Source: an uncultured Eubacterium sp. (GTDB lineage: Bacteria > Bacillota > Clostridia > Lachnospirales > Lachnospiraceae). Taken from it: 64,000 nucleotides of DNA. The DNA is taken from the NCBI GenBank assembly GCA_910577295.1, contig CAJTLS010000004.1, positions 65,913-129,912 of the forward strand, written 5' to 3'. The position numbers and the translations under genes were made by a program. The notes below the pieces were generated by a model. The model was given only the letters and a program-made list of their open reading frames with translations, had not been told where the DNA came from and made no database searches. Positions 8,056 to 16,042 of this stretch are shown here, piece after piece. Positions within the stretch are counted from its first letter, which is position 1. Every line of letters starts with the position of its first letter.

Positions 8056-9786
8056 ATGACACAAAAGGAGACAATACGCAAAGTACTGCGTTATATAAGG
8101 AAATATTGTCTTTTTCTCATATTATCACTGATTCTGGCTGTCGTGACGGTAGCGCTTACTCTCTACATTCCGATACTGACCGGTAATGCGATAGATTATA
8201 TTGTGGGAAAGGGTAACGTTGATTATTCCGCTGTTTTTTCCATTTGTAAAAAAATTGCCTTTGCCATTGGGGTGACGGTAGTGGCACAATGGCTGATGAA
8301 TGTGTGCAATAATAAAATTACTTATAGCGTCGTACGGGACATTCGGGATGATGCGTTTGCTAAAATCCAAAAGCTGCCGCTCCGCTATATTGACAGCCAT
8401 TCCTATGGAGAGGTCGTGAGCCGGGTGATTGCCGATGCCGACCAGTTTGCAGACGGGTTGTTGATGGGATTTACTCAGTTGTTTACCGGTTTAATCACCA
8501 TCTTGGGAACGCTTGGCTTTATGCTTAGTATCAGCGTACCGATAGCGCTTGTCGTTGTTGTAGTTACGCCGGTGTCTCTCTTTGTGGCGAGTTTTATTGC
8601 CAAGAGAACATATCAGATGTTTCTTTTGCAGTCGGAGACAAGAGGCGAGCAGACGGCTTTTATCGAAGAAATGATTGGCAATCAGAAAGTGGTGCAGGCG
8701 TTTGGATACGAAGAGGATGCACAGAAACGCTTTGATGAAATTAATGAGCGGCTGCGTGCCTGTTCCCTCAAAGGCATTTTCTTTTCCTCGATTACGAATC
8801 CGTCCACCCGTTTTGTCAACAGTCTGGTCTATGCGAGTGTCGGTGTGTTCGGTGCGTTCTATGCGGTGCGCGGCGGTATATCCGTCGGCCAGCTATCCTG
8901 CTTTTTAAGCTATGCCAATCAGTATACAAAACCGTTTAATGAAATATCCGGCGTAGTGACAGAATTGCAAAATGCCATTGCCTGTGCAGGAAGGGTGTTG
9001 GAGCTTATTGAACAGGAGAGTGAGACTCCCGATACCGAAGATGCGCTTGTACTGGAGAAAGCGGACGGCACTGTGGATATAAACAATGTATCCTTTTCTT
9101 ATGAGCAGCAGTCTTTGATTGAAAATTTTAATATGAGAGTTGCGGCCGGACAACGCGTGGCTATCGTCGGGCCCACAGGGTGCGGCAAGACTACGTTGAT
9201 TAATCTCTTAATGCGTTTTTATGACGTAAACGGAGGAGAAATCTGCGTGAGCGGGCGCGACATCCGCCAGATTACGAGGGAGAGTCTCCGTGAAAATTAT
9301 GGAATGGTACTACAGGAGACGTGGCTGAAAAAAGGAACAGTGCGGGAAAATATTGCGATGGGAAGACCGGAGGCGTCCGAAGAAGAGATTGTGGAGGCAG
9401 CGAAAGCGAGTCATGCACACAGTTTTATCAAACGTTTGCCACAAGGCTATGATACGCTGATTGGCGAGGATGGAGGAAGTCTATCTGCCGGTCAAAAGCA
9501 GCTCTTGTGCATTGCCCGCGTAATGCTCTGTCTGCCGCCTATGCTCATTTTGGATGAAGCGACTTCTTCGATTGACACGCGTACGGAAATCCGTATTCAG
9601 CGCGCGTTCCGAAAAATGATGGCGGGACGTACGAGTTTTATCGTAGCGCACCGTTTGTCGACGATACAGGAAGCGGATGTTATATTAGTGATGAAAGATG
9701 GTAAAATAATAGAGCAGGGAAGCCATGAAGAACTTCTGCAACAGGGGGGCTTCTATCGACAGTTATTTGATGCACAGTGGGCCTGA
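8056..9786 (+). CDS. Heterodimeric multidrug-type ABC exporter subunit with consensus ATP site
   Basis: This 576-residue subunit is of the BmrD/LmrD (YheH) type. Its ATG follows the TAG of the preceding gene with no gap, so the two are translated together. It has membrane helices in about 15-310, Walker A GPTGCGKTT (from 372), an atypical signature LSAGQKQL (from 476), Walker B with catalytic Glu501 (LILDEAT) and H-loop His532 (IVAHRLST). It supplies the intact catalytic Glu and His that its partner lacks, while its own signature is altered, which is the expected complement in asymmetric exporters. It is the last gene of the cluster; a weak hairpin follows at 9805-9822. Confidence 0.87.
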   Translation: MTQKETIRKVLRYIRKYCLFLILSLILAVVTVALTLYIPILTGNAIDYIVGKGNVDYSAVFSICKKIAFAIGVTVVAQWLMNVCNNKITYSVVRDIRDDAFAKIQKLPLRYIDSHSYGEVVSRVIADADQFADGLLMGFTQLFTGLITILGTLGFMLSISVPIALVVVVVTPVSLFVASFIAKRTYQMFLLQSETRGEQTAFIEEMIGNQKVVQAFGYEEDAQKRFDEINERLRACSLKGIFFSSITNPSTRFVNSLVYASVGVFGAFYAVRGGISVGQLSCFLSYANQYTKPFNEISGVVTELQNAIACAGRVLELIEQESETPDTEDALVLEKADGTVDINNVSFSYEQQSLIENFNMRVAAGQRVAIVGPTGCGKTTLINLLMRFYDVNGGEICVSGRDIRQITRESLRENYGMVLQETWLKKGTVRENIAMGRPEASEEEIVEAAKASHAHSFIKRLPQGYDTLIGEDGGSLSAGQKQLLCIARVMLCLPPMLILDEATSSIDTRTEIRIQRAFRKMMAGRTSFIVAHRLSTIQEADVILVMKDGKIIEQGSHEELLQQGGFYRQLFDAQWA

Positions 9787-9804
9787 CGCTTTACAATTAG
9801 GGAA

Positions 9805-9822
9805 AAACAGTGTAAACTGTTT
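9805..9822 (+). terminator. Short hairpin after the ABC cluster
   Basis: AAACAGT (9805-9811) pairs with ACTGTTT (9816-9822) over a 4-base loop. Only a scattered T-run follows, so it is a weak terminator at best. The rest of the 119-base gap before cysK shows no clear promoter or riboswitch. Confidence 0.35.
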
Positions 9823-9905
9823 GCTGAATCTTTTGATAGCGCAGCGTCATATTATTGGCTGCATAATCATAAGTAGAAATTAAGTAAAGGTGAGGAACAA
9901 GAGCG

Positions 9906-10808
9906 ATGATATATGAAAATGTAATTGATTTGATTGGAAATACTCCGCTGGTCAGTCTGAAAGGAACGACGGGGATGAATATTTATGCCAAGGCGGAGTT
10001 TTTAAATCCGGGAGGGAGCATTAAAGACCGCGTTGCCAAAAACATGCTGGAGAAAGCGGAAGAACAGGGAGTGTTAAAACCCGGGATGACGATTGTGGAG
10101 CCGACTTCCGGCAATACCGGGATTGGACTGGCGTTTGTCGGCGTACGAAAAGGCTATCGTGTCATTATCGTTATGCCGGAGAACATGAGCGACGAGCGCA
10201 AAAAGATTATTCAATCGTTAGGTGCCGAGCTGGTTCTCACGCCGCCGGAGCTTAGTATCGGCGGCTCTGTAGCAAAGGCGGAGGAATTGGTAAAAGAGAT
10301 TGGCAATTGCTTTTTGCCGCAGCAATTTGAAAATCCGAACAATCCGGATATCCATTATCGTACAACAGCGGTGGAGCTGTATGAACAGATGGAGGGAAAG
10401 ATAGATGTCTTTGTGTCGGGGCTTGGAAGCGGAGGTACTTTACAGGGAATCGGCAGATATTTAAAAGAAAAAAATCCTCAGATTAAAATTGTGGCAGTTG
10501 AGCCGAAGAATGTTTCTGCGTTGTTGGGGCATGAGCCGGGGCTGCATAGCATTCAGGGAATCGGGGATGGCTTTATTCCGGCTGTTCTTGATACGAATCT
10601 AATTGATGATATTATCGAAGTGACAGATGAGGATGCGATTGCGACGACAAGGGAACTGGCAAGAGTACAGGGATTACTTTGTGGAACTTCTTCCGGCGCC
10701 AATGTCTGGAGTGCAAAAGAAATAACGAAAAAATATGGGAGAGATGTTCGCATTGCGACTGTTTTAGCCGATCGCATGGAGCGTTATTTCAGCACTGGTT
10801 TATTATAG
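9906..10808 (+). CDS. cysK: Cysteine synthase A (O-acetylserine sulfhydrylase)
   Basis: This PLP enzyme makes L-cysteine from O-acetylserine and sulfide in the cytosol. At 300 residues it is slightly shorter than typical CysK. The PLP lysine lies in NPGGSIKDR (about residue 42). The substrate loop TSGNTGIG and the phosphate-binding loop GLGSGGTLQG are intact, and GTSSGAN is near the C-terminus. The tail reads LADRMERYFSTGLL where most CysK proteins have a PDTGERY motif, a small oddity. The gene follows the ABC cluster by 119 bases and the secreted glycosidase gene starts 19 bases downstream with its own AAAGGAGTG site. Confident in the family; CysK versus a CysM-like isoform is less certain. 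Confidence 0.92.
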   Translation: MIYENVIDLIGNTPLVSLKGTTGMNIYAKAEFLNPGGSIKDRVAKNMLEKAEEQGVLKPGMTIVEPTSGNTGIGLAFVGVRKGYRVIIVMPENMSDERKKIIQSLGAELVLTPPELSIGGSVAKAEELVKEIGNCFLPQQFENPNNPDIHYRTTAVELYEQMEGKIDVFVSGLGSGGTLQGIGRYLKEKNPQIKIVAVEPKNVSALLGHEPGLHSIQGIGDGFIPAVLDTNLIDDIIEVTDEDAIATTRELARVQGLLCGTSSGANVWSAKEITKKYGRDVRIATVLADRMERYFSTGLL

Positions 10809-10827
10809 GAAAAGGAGTGTAAGAAAG

Positions 10828-12099
10828 ATGCGTAACAGAAGACTTGTTTTATTGATAGCAGTTGTTATGACAGCCATTGCCTGCGCATGGTGTCAGGGAG
10901 AAGAGGTACAGGCGGGAAGTTTATCTACAAGAGGTGTGTGGGTATCCTGTTTTGAGTTTGAAAAATTAGGTTTGAAAAATAAAACGGAAAATCAATTCCG
11001 TGCGAATGCTAACCGGATATTCGCCAATATTAAGGCGAGCGGCTGTAATACGGTCTATTTTCATGTCCGTTCACATGACGACGCCATTTATCCCTCTTCC
11101 ATAGTGAAATGGTCGGGATATATAACAGGTTCCGGGAAAGCGCTTCGTTATGACCCTTTGAAAATACTTGTCTCCTCTGCACATAAATATGGACTGAAAT
11201 TTCACGCATGGCTGAATCCGTATCGGATTTCACAAAAGAAAGTGTTAAACCCCGGGTTGTCTTCTACGACCGACAGGATTGTACGTCAGGTACAGGAGAT
11301 TATTACCCGTTATCCGGTAGACGGCATTCATTTTGACGATTATTTCTATCCGACAAATGAAAAGAAATACAATAAAGTTTCCAAAGCGCAGCGAAAGAAA
11401 AACGTAAACACTATGGTAAAAAAAGTGTACCAGACCGTTAAGGCAAAAAGTTCAAAATTAAAATTTGGTATCAGTCCGGCCGGAGATATCAGCTACTGTG
11501 AGAAAATCGGCGCGGATGTTAAGACATGGTTATCAAAAGACGGTTATGTAGATTATATAATTCCACAAATATATTGGTCAGATAAATATATTTTGTCAGG
11601 AAAGAAAACGAAGCTCTTTACGGAACGGCTTGCGGCATGGCGCGCGATTAATGTGAAAGATGTGCCTATGTATATTGGCTTGGCTTTATATAAGGCCGGA
11701 TATTCGCTGAATGATGATTTGGGATGGAAGAAATCTTCTAAAAATATAGCAAAACAGTTAGATAAGATACGTGCAGGCAATACCGAGGGATATGTATTGT
11801 TTTCCTATTCCGATTTATATCGTTCCGGTGCGGCCAAGGAAATCCGGCATTATTTAGAAAAAATCGGGAAAATTACGCTTAGCAAAAAAAAGAAGACTTT
11901 GCGAGTAGGAAAAAAATATAAGCTTCGGGCAAGTGCAACGCCGTCACGCATACAGGGAAATGTGAAGTGGCGTTCCTCAAATAAAAAGATTGCCACAGTC
12001 AACAAGAGAGGTGTAGTAAAGGCAAAGCGTAAAGGTAAAGTTAAGATATTTGCTTACTATGGTTCTTTGAAAAAGAAATGTATCGTTAAGGTCAAATAG
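10828..12099 (+). CDS. Secreted GHL10 (DUF187) family glycosidase with C-terminal Ig-like domain
   Basis: This is a 423-residue secreted protein. An N-terminal signal peptide (about 1-30, hydrophobic LLIAVVMTAIACAW) is followed by a barrel domain of the GHL10/DUF187 type. Recognisable segments are STRGVWVSCFEFEKLG, NTVYFHVRSHDDAIYPS, FHAWLNPYRIS, VDGIHFDDYFYP and FGISPAGD. The family is thought to act on cell-wall or other polysaccharides, probably near peptidoglycan. Residues about 352-423 form a lysine-rich bacterial Ig-like (Big2-type) domain (WRSSNKKIATVNKRGVVKA) that may hold the protein at the cell surface. The same kind of basic Ig-like domain occurs in the xylanase fragment at 31019. 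It is likely co-transcribed with cysK. Confidence 0.85.
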   Translation: MRNRRLVLLIAVVMTAIACAWCQGEEVQAGSLSTRGVWVSCFEFEKLGLKNKTENQFRANANRIFANIKASGCNTVYFHVRSHDDAIYPSSIVKWSGYITGSGKALRYDPLKILVSSAHKYGLKFHAWLNPYRISQKKVLNPGLSSTTDRIVRQVQEIITRYPVDGIHFDDYFYPTNEKKYNKVSKAQRKKNVNTMVKKVYQTVKAKSSKLKFGISPAGDISYCEKIGADVKTWLSKDGYVDYIIPQIYWSDKYILSGKKTKLFTERLAAWRAINVKDVPMYIGLALYKAGYSLNDDLGWKKSSKNIAKQLDKIRAGNTEGYVLFSYSDLYRSGAAKEIRHYLEKIGKITLSKKKKTLRVGKKYKLRASATPSRIQGNVKWRSSNKKIATVNKRGVVKAKRKGKVKIFAYYGSLKKKCIVKVK

Positions 12100-12153
12100 T
12101 CTCGCCAGAGGCGAGCCATTGAAATTTGCAAAACAGATGAAAGGAATAGGTTT

Positions 12154-12717
12154 TTGATTGCTTGGTTTGATAATACAATTTTGGAATGGTTTCTGTCGAT
12201 ACAAAATGACATACTGACAACTATTTTTCGGTGGATTACAATATTGGGAGAGGGAGGAATCATCTGGATTTTGATTGCTCTTCTGTTGTTGCTGAAAAAG
12301 AAAACAAGAATCATTGGAGTGACGGTTATTGTGGCGTTGTTGCTTTCTCTTTTTATAGGGAATCTGACGCTGAAGCCTCTGGTGGCAAGAATGCGCCCAT
12401 GCTGGCAAAATCCGGATATTCTGTTACTGATTGCGAATCCAACCGATTTTTCATTTCCTTCCGGACACGCAATGTCTTCGTTTGCGGCAGCAATGAGTAT
12501 ATGGATGTGGAAACGCCGGACAGGAGCGCTGGCGCTTGCCGGCGCTGCCGTTATGGCATCGACCAGACTATACTTTTATGTACACTACCCGACCGATATA
12601 CTGGCAGGTTTGTTGATTGGCATTCTTCTTGGGGTATTAGCTTACTTTGTGACAAAGAGAGGATACCAGCTTTGGGAAAAGAGGAAATCAGGAAAAAGTG
12701 AGCATAGTGAAGCATAG
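12154..12717 (+). CDS. PAP2 family membrane phosphatase
   Basis: This 187-residue integral membrane phosphatase is of the type-2 phosphatidic acid phosphatase superfamily, which dephosphorylates lipid phosphates such as undecaprenyl or phosphatidyl phosphates at the outer face. The three signature motifs are present: KPLVARMRP, PSGHAMSSF and a distal region with HYPTDILAG (SRxxxxxHxxxD-like, here STRLYFYVHYPTD). About five membrane helices are predicted. The start is a TTG at 12154, as no in-frame ATG exists before the first motif and AAAGG lies at 12140-12144. It follows the glycosidase gene by 54 bases. The exact lipid substrate cannot be told. Confidence 0.88.
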   Translation: MIAWFDNTILEWFLSIQNDILTTIFRWITILGEGGIIWILIALLLLLKKKTRIIGVTVIVALLLSLFIGNLTLKPLVARMRPCWQNPDILLLIANPTDFSFPSGHAMSSFAAAMSIWMWKRRTGALALAGAAVMASTRLYFYVHYPTDILAGLLIGILLGVLAYFVTKRGYQLWEKRKSGKSEHSEA

Positions 12718-12756
12718 CTTTACATGGTAAGGCATGGTAAGGCATAGAAAAAGGTT

Positions 12757-12785
12757 TTTACAAATCTGAAATGATATGATATTAT
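12757..12785 (+). promoter_or_regulatory. Sigma-A promoter upstream of the anchored protein gene
   Basis: TTTACA (12757-12762) and TATTAT (12780-12785) are spaced by 17 bases, about 65 bases before the start codon at 12849. Just upstream a 10-base unit CATGGTAAGG is repeated in tandem (12723-12742), with no obvious role. Confidence 0.55.
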
Positions 12786-12848
12786 GACTTTATATGCATA
12801 TTAATTGTATAAAAAGAATCTTTGTGATGGAAGGAAACGGAGGACAAG

Positions 12849-14480
12849 ATGGAAAAAAAGAAAAATGTGAAAGTGATTGTGCTTATCATTGCAATCGCCG
12901 TAGTTCTAATTAGTACATCAGCAGGCGTTATGTTTGCGTTTGGTGTATTTTCATCCGATAAGGCGAAAGCTTTTGATTTATTGAAGCAGGCGCCTGAGAA
13001 AATGATGTATACTTCATCAGGAGAGTATATTGGCAGTACGGAAATGACAAAAGGAATGTTAGAACACGGGATGAATCTTGATGTTAAATATTCCAATTTG
13101 CAGATTGGTGGATTACCGGAAACGAGAAACGGGATTATGTCTGTCATTGACAAAATGGAAATTGATTTAGGTCTGCAGTTCGATATGGAAAATCAAAAGG
13201 GGCGCTTTAATTTTGGAGCCGGAACTAACGGCAGCAATATTAATTTGCAGGCATACGCTTCCCTGCCGGACAAAAAGCTGGCTGTTGCCATACCGGAGCT
13301 TTTGAAAGATAAGGTATTTACTTTGACGGCGGACAAAGATTCAGGACAGGGTCAGATACAGAAAGTGCAGGATGCTCTCAAACAGGTTTCTGAACTTAAA
13401 GAAAGTTTTAGTGAACATCTGGAGGAGCAGGGCGAAGAAGTTTACAGTGGAACGGTTTGTGAAAAGGTGGATAACGGATATCGCCTGACAATTCCAAAGA
13501 ATGTTACGAACGATGTAATTAACAGTCTGTTTAATTATGTGGAAGAACAGAAAGTTGGTGTGGAGGCGTTGGAAAGCGCTTTAGGAGTAGAGAAAGGCAG
13601 CGTTGCCTCGACTCTGAAACAGCTTCTTCCTGAATTAACAAAAAGTACGGCAGATTTTACGTTTGACGTATATGGCGAGCGCGGGAAACTCACGGGTTTA
13701 AAAGTTGATATTAAAGGTAATCCCGGAACGGAGATAGCTTTTGATATGACGTTTGCGGAAAATAAAAATCAGTCTTCCATGAGTGTTGCCATGGTAGCAA
13801 AAAATAATGGGCAGAATCTCGGAAAACTCGAAATGAAACGAAACAGTACGGAAGACGACCGCTGCGAAGATAGTATTTCTTATAAAGTAACAGATACGGA
13901 CGGCGAGGTGTTGATGGATTGCCAGTCGACGATAACTCTTGACAAGTCAACGAAAGCGGTGACAGTAAAAGGAAGTAGTAAGAGTCTGGATGTAGAAACC
14001 GAGTTATCAGCAAAAGGAAGCATAAAAAACCTTGACAAAGGAAAATGTGTTACTTATCAGTTGGATGAGATGAAAACGAAGACAAATTCTCTTGCCGGAA
14101 GTCAGGAATTTACTTGTTCAGCTGAACTCACACAGGGAGTATTGGATGGTGAGATAACGGCGCCAAAAGGAGAAGAGATTCCAATTAATCAGCAGTTGCT
14201 TCAGACATTTTCTGAGAAATATAGTCAGGAATTAATGTTATCAGCGCTTGATATAATGTCAAAATGGGGAATCAATTTGAATGATTTAATGAATTCTTAT
14301 ACGTGGAACGGTGATTCGGCTTTGGGTAATTCTGGTGCGCAGGAGACTCCCGATATCGGAATGGGAGAGGATGTCGATATGGGAACAGGAGAGGACGCAG
14401 ATTCTGAAACCGGAGACGGTATCGGTGGAGAGGAAGATTATGGCGAGGCGTCGGACGATGTGCTTGATTCCGTATCCTGA
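12849..14480 (+). CDS. Membrane-anchored extracytoplasmic protein of unknown function
   Basis: I cannot name a function for this 543-residue protein. It has a basic N-terminus followed by one hydrophobic helix (VIVLIIAIAVVLISTSAGV, about residues 9-28) and a long polar extracytoplasmic part with many Thr, Ser, Lys and Asp residues. The middle alternates strand-like segments (LGLQFDMENQKGRFNF, INLQAYASLPDKKLAVAI, STADFTFDVYGERGK), reminiscent of large lipoprotein-like beta folds. The C-terminal 50 residues are very acidic and Gly-rich (DIGMGEDVDMGTGEDADSET). It has its own promoter and a strong terminator at 14502, so it is monocistronic. A surface or envelope role is inferred only from topology. 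Confidence 0.75.
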   Translation: MEKKKNVKVIVLIIAIAVVLISTSAGVMFAFGVFSSDKAKAFDLLKQAPEKMMYTSSGEYIGSTEMTKGMLEHGMNLDVKYSNLQIGGLPETRNGIMSVIDKMEIDLGLQFDMENQKGRFNFGAGTNGSNINLQAYASLPDKKLAVAIPELLKDKVFTLTADKDSGQGQIQKVQDALKQVSELKESFSEHLEEQGEEVYSGTVCEKVDNGYRLTIPKNVTNDVINSLFNYVEEQKVGVEALESALGVEKGSVASTLKQLLPELTKSTADFTFDVYGERGKLTGLKVDIKGNPGTEIAFDMTFAENKNQSSMSVAMVAKNNGQNLGKLEMKRNSTEDDRCEDSISYKVTDTDGEVLMDCQSTITLDKSTKAVTVKGSSKSLDVETELSAKGSIKNLDKGKCVTYQLDEMKTKTNSLAGSQEFTCSAELTQGVLDGEITAPKGEEIPINQQLLQTFSEKYSQELMLSALDIMSKWGINLNDLMNSYTWNGDSALGNSGAQETPDIGMGEDVDMGTGEDADSETGDGIGGEEDYGEASDDVLDSVS

Positions 14481-14501
14481 TTGGTAACGTAATATTGATT
14501 G

Positions 14502-14547
14502 AAAAATGACAAAGAGGGTAGCCGCCCTCCCTGTCATTTTTCTTTCG
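14502..14547 (+). terminator. Strong rho-independent terminator
   Basis: AAAAATGACA (14502-14511) pairs with TGTCATTTTT (14532-14541), and an inner GAGGG/CCCTC stem closes a short loop. A T-rich tail follows (TTTTTCTTTC). It lies just after the stop codon of the anchored protein gene. Confidence 0.85.
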
Positions 14548-14584
14548 TTGGCCCGATATGGGTGAGTTCTAATGGGAGGTATGT

Positions 14585-14758
14585 ATGATAACCAACTGTG
14601 AGTTTTGTGCCTTTTATGTATATGATGAAGATGGCTATGCAGAATGCGAAGTGAATTTGGATGAAGATGAAATGGCGCGGTTTATGAGTTCATCGTACGA
14701 TTCGTGTCCATACTATCAGACAGATGACGAATACAAAATTGTAAAAAAGCAAAATTAG
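14585..14758 (+). CDS. Small Cys-rich acidic protein (DUF6472-like)
   Basis: This is a 57-residue open frame preceded by GGGAGG (14574-14579). The protein begins MITNCEFCAFYVYDEDGYAE and ends in SCPYYQTDDEYKIVKKQN. It has four Cys (5, 8, 21, 41) suited to binding a metal, an acidic NLDEDEM segment and no membrane helix. It resembles a short conserved family in Clostridia that I know as DUF6472; the family number is from memory and less sure than the gene itself. Its stop is 24 bases before the M15 peptidase start, so the two are probably co-transcribed. Function is unknown. Confidence 0.75.
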   Translation: MITNCEFCAFYVYDEDGYAECEVNLDEDEMARFMSSSYDSCPYYQTDDEYKIVKKQN

Positions 14759-14782
14759 TATATGGATACAGGAGGGAAAAGA

Positions 14783-16009
14783 ATGGCAATTTTATTAATT
14801 ACAATCGGATTGCTCTTTACGGGGGTAGATGTATTTTTTGCGCCGGGGATGGCATATCCAGACTACATTGCCCCGAAAGGGCCGGTTGGAGGATTTGCGA
14901 TACACCCGAAGATACAGGAATATGTAATGCAAAATATATTGGGTGGTCAATTGCAGGTGGATATTTTACCGGATGTTCTGGGATGCATTCTTATAATGAC
15001 CGGTGCAATTTTACTCATAAAGCACAATAAAAATTTTGTGCAGTGTATTGTGTTGGCATTGGTAAGCGGCGGCATATCTGTCCTTCTGCGAGTGATGCCG
15101 TTTTTTCTTAACGGTGGAGCCCGTATTATTGTGACGCTGATTTTATTTTTCTTTGCCGCTGTCTTTGAGATTTGGATGGAATACAAAGTAATCTATATGA
15201 CGGTTGCTGTCTCGGATGACATGGCGAATGTATCAACAAACCGCAGAATGCAGTTTTGCTGGTGGGTCACGGTATTTTCCCGTATTTTTATTTTCCTTTT
15301 GACTTTTGTGGGCATTGTTTCCATCTGCCGTATTTATCAGGGGGTTGTTTTTGTCTTTACCCTATTATATCTTTATCAGCTCTTACAGACGAGACGTTAT
15401 GTGGGAACTTACAAAGTTTATAAAGAAGGATTTAACAGCGCGGTTTTGCCGGAATTTATAAAAGAGAAGATAGTGGGTGTCTCTTTTCGGGAGAATCCGG
15501 ATATTTCATTGGATGAACTGCGTTACGTGCGCATTATTCATTATGATTTCCACGGACAGATTCAGGAGGGAGAGTTAATTGTGAATCAGCGTATTGCCTA
15601 TCCGGTTATGCGTGTGTTTTATCAATTATATAAATGGGAGTATCCGATTGAGAGCGTTCGTTTAGTTGACGATTTCGAGGGCGATGATGAACTTTCGATG
15701 GAGGCAAACAATTCTTCTGCCTTTAACTATCGTGTGATTGAGGGAAGTACGCAGTTATCCAAACATGCGTTAGGACTGGCAATTGACATCAATCCGAGAA
15801 TCAATCCTTACGTGCGGGAAGACGGATATTATCCGGCCAATGCCACAGAATATCTGGAGCGCAATCCAAAGCTTTGCCGTGGCGAGCATGCAGATAAGAT
15901 GCTGCATAAGAATGATATGGCGTATAAAATATTTAAGAGAAATGGCTTTTCATGGGGAGGGGATTGGAATGAAAGTAAAGATTACCAGCATTTTGAATAT
16001 GGACGATAG
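14783..16009 (+). CDS. Membrane M15-family peptidase (D-Ala-D-Ala carboxypeptidase or endopeptidase type)
   Basis: This is a 408-residue zinc peptidase with an unusual N-terminal half of about five to six membrane helices (residues 1-215). The C-terminal half (about 225-408) is an M15-type peptidase resembling CwlK/VanY domains. The zinc ligands read as His328 and Asp335 in SKHALGLAIDINP and His403 in DYQHFEYG. It should cleave peptide stems of peptidoglycan outside the membrane. AGGAGGG (14770-14776) sets the ATG at 14783, rather than the ATG at 14762. The coupling of an M15 domain to a polytopic membrane domain is uncommon. A terminator follows immediately. Confidence 0.82.
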   Translation: MAILLITIGLLFTGVDVFFAPGMAYPDYIAPKGPVGGFAIHPKIQEYVMQNILGGQLQVDILPDVLGCILIMTGAILLIKHNKNFVQCIVLALVSGGISVLLRVMPFFLNGGARIIVTLILFFFAAVFEIWMEYKVIYMTVAVSDDMANVSTNRRMQFCWWVTVFSRIFIFLLTFVGIVSICRIYQGVVFVFTLLYLYQLLQTRRYVGTYKVYKEGFNSAVLPEFIKEKIVGVSFRENPDISLDELRYVRIIHYDFHGQIQEGELIVNQRIAYPVMRVFYQLYKWEYPIESVRLVDDFEGDDELSMEANNSSAFNYRVIEGSTQLSKHALGLAIDINPRINPYVREDGYYPANATEYLERNPKLCRGEHADKMLHKNDMAYKIFKRNGFSWGGDWNESKDYQHFEYGR

Positions 16010-16015
16010 GAGCGT

Positions 16016-16042
16016 AGAGGGTTGTTTTTCAACCCTCTTTTA
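16016..16042 (+). terminator. Rho-independent terminator of the M15 peptidase gene
   Basis: AGAGGGTTG (16016-16024) pairs perfectly with CAACCCTCT (16030-16038) over five T, followed by a short T-run. It includes the stop codon of the convergent arcC gene. On the minus strand no T-run follows, so it probably serves mainly the + strand. Confidence 0.8.

Noticed and set aside
12231..12701. Plus-strand 156-residue alternative frame in the PAP2 gene
   Set aside because: The PAP2 frame has all phosphatase motifs; the other is Cys/Arg-rich noise.
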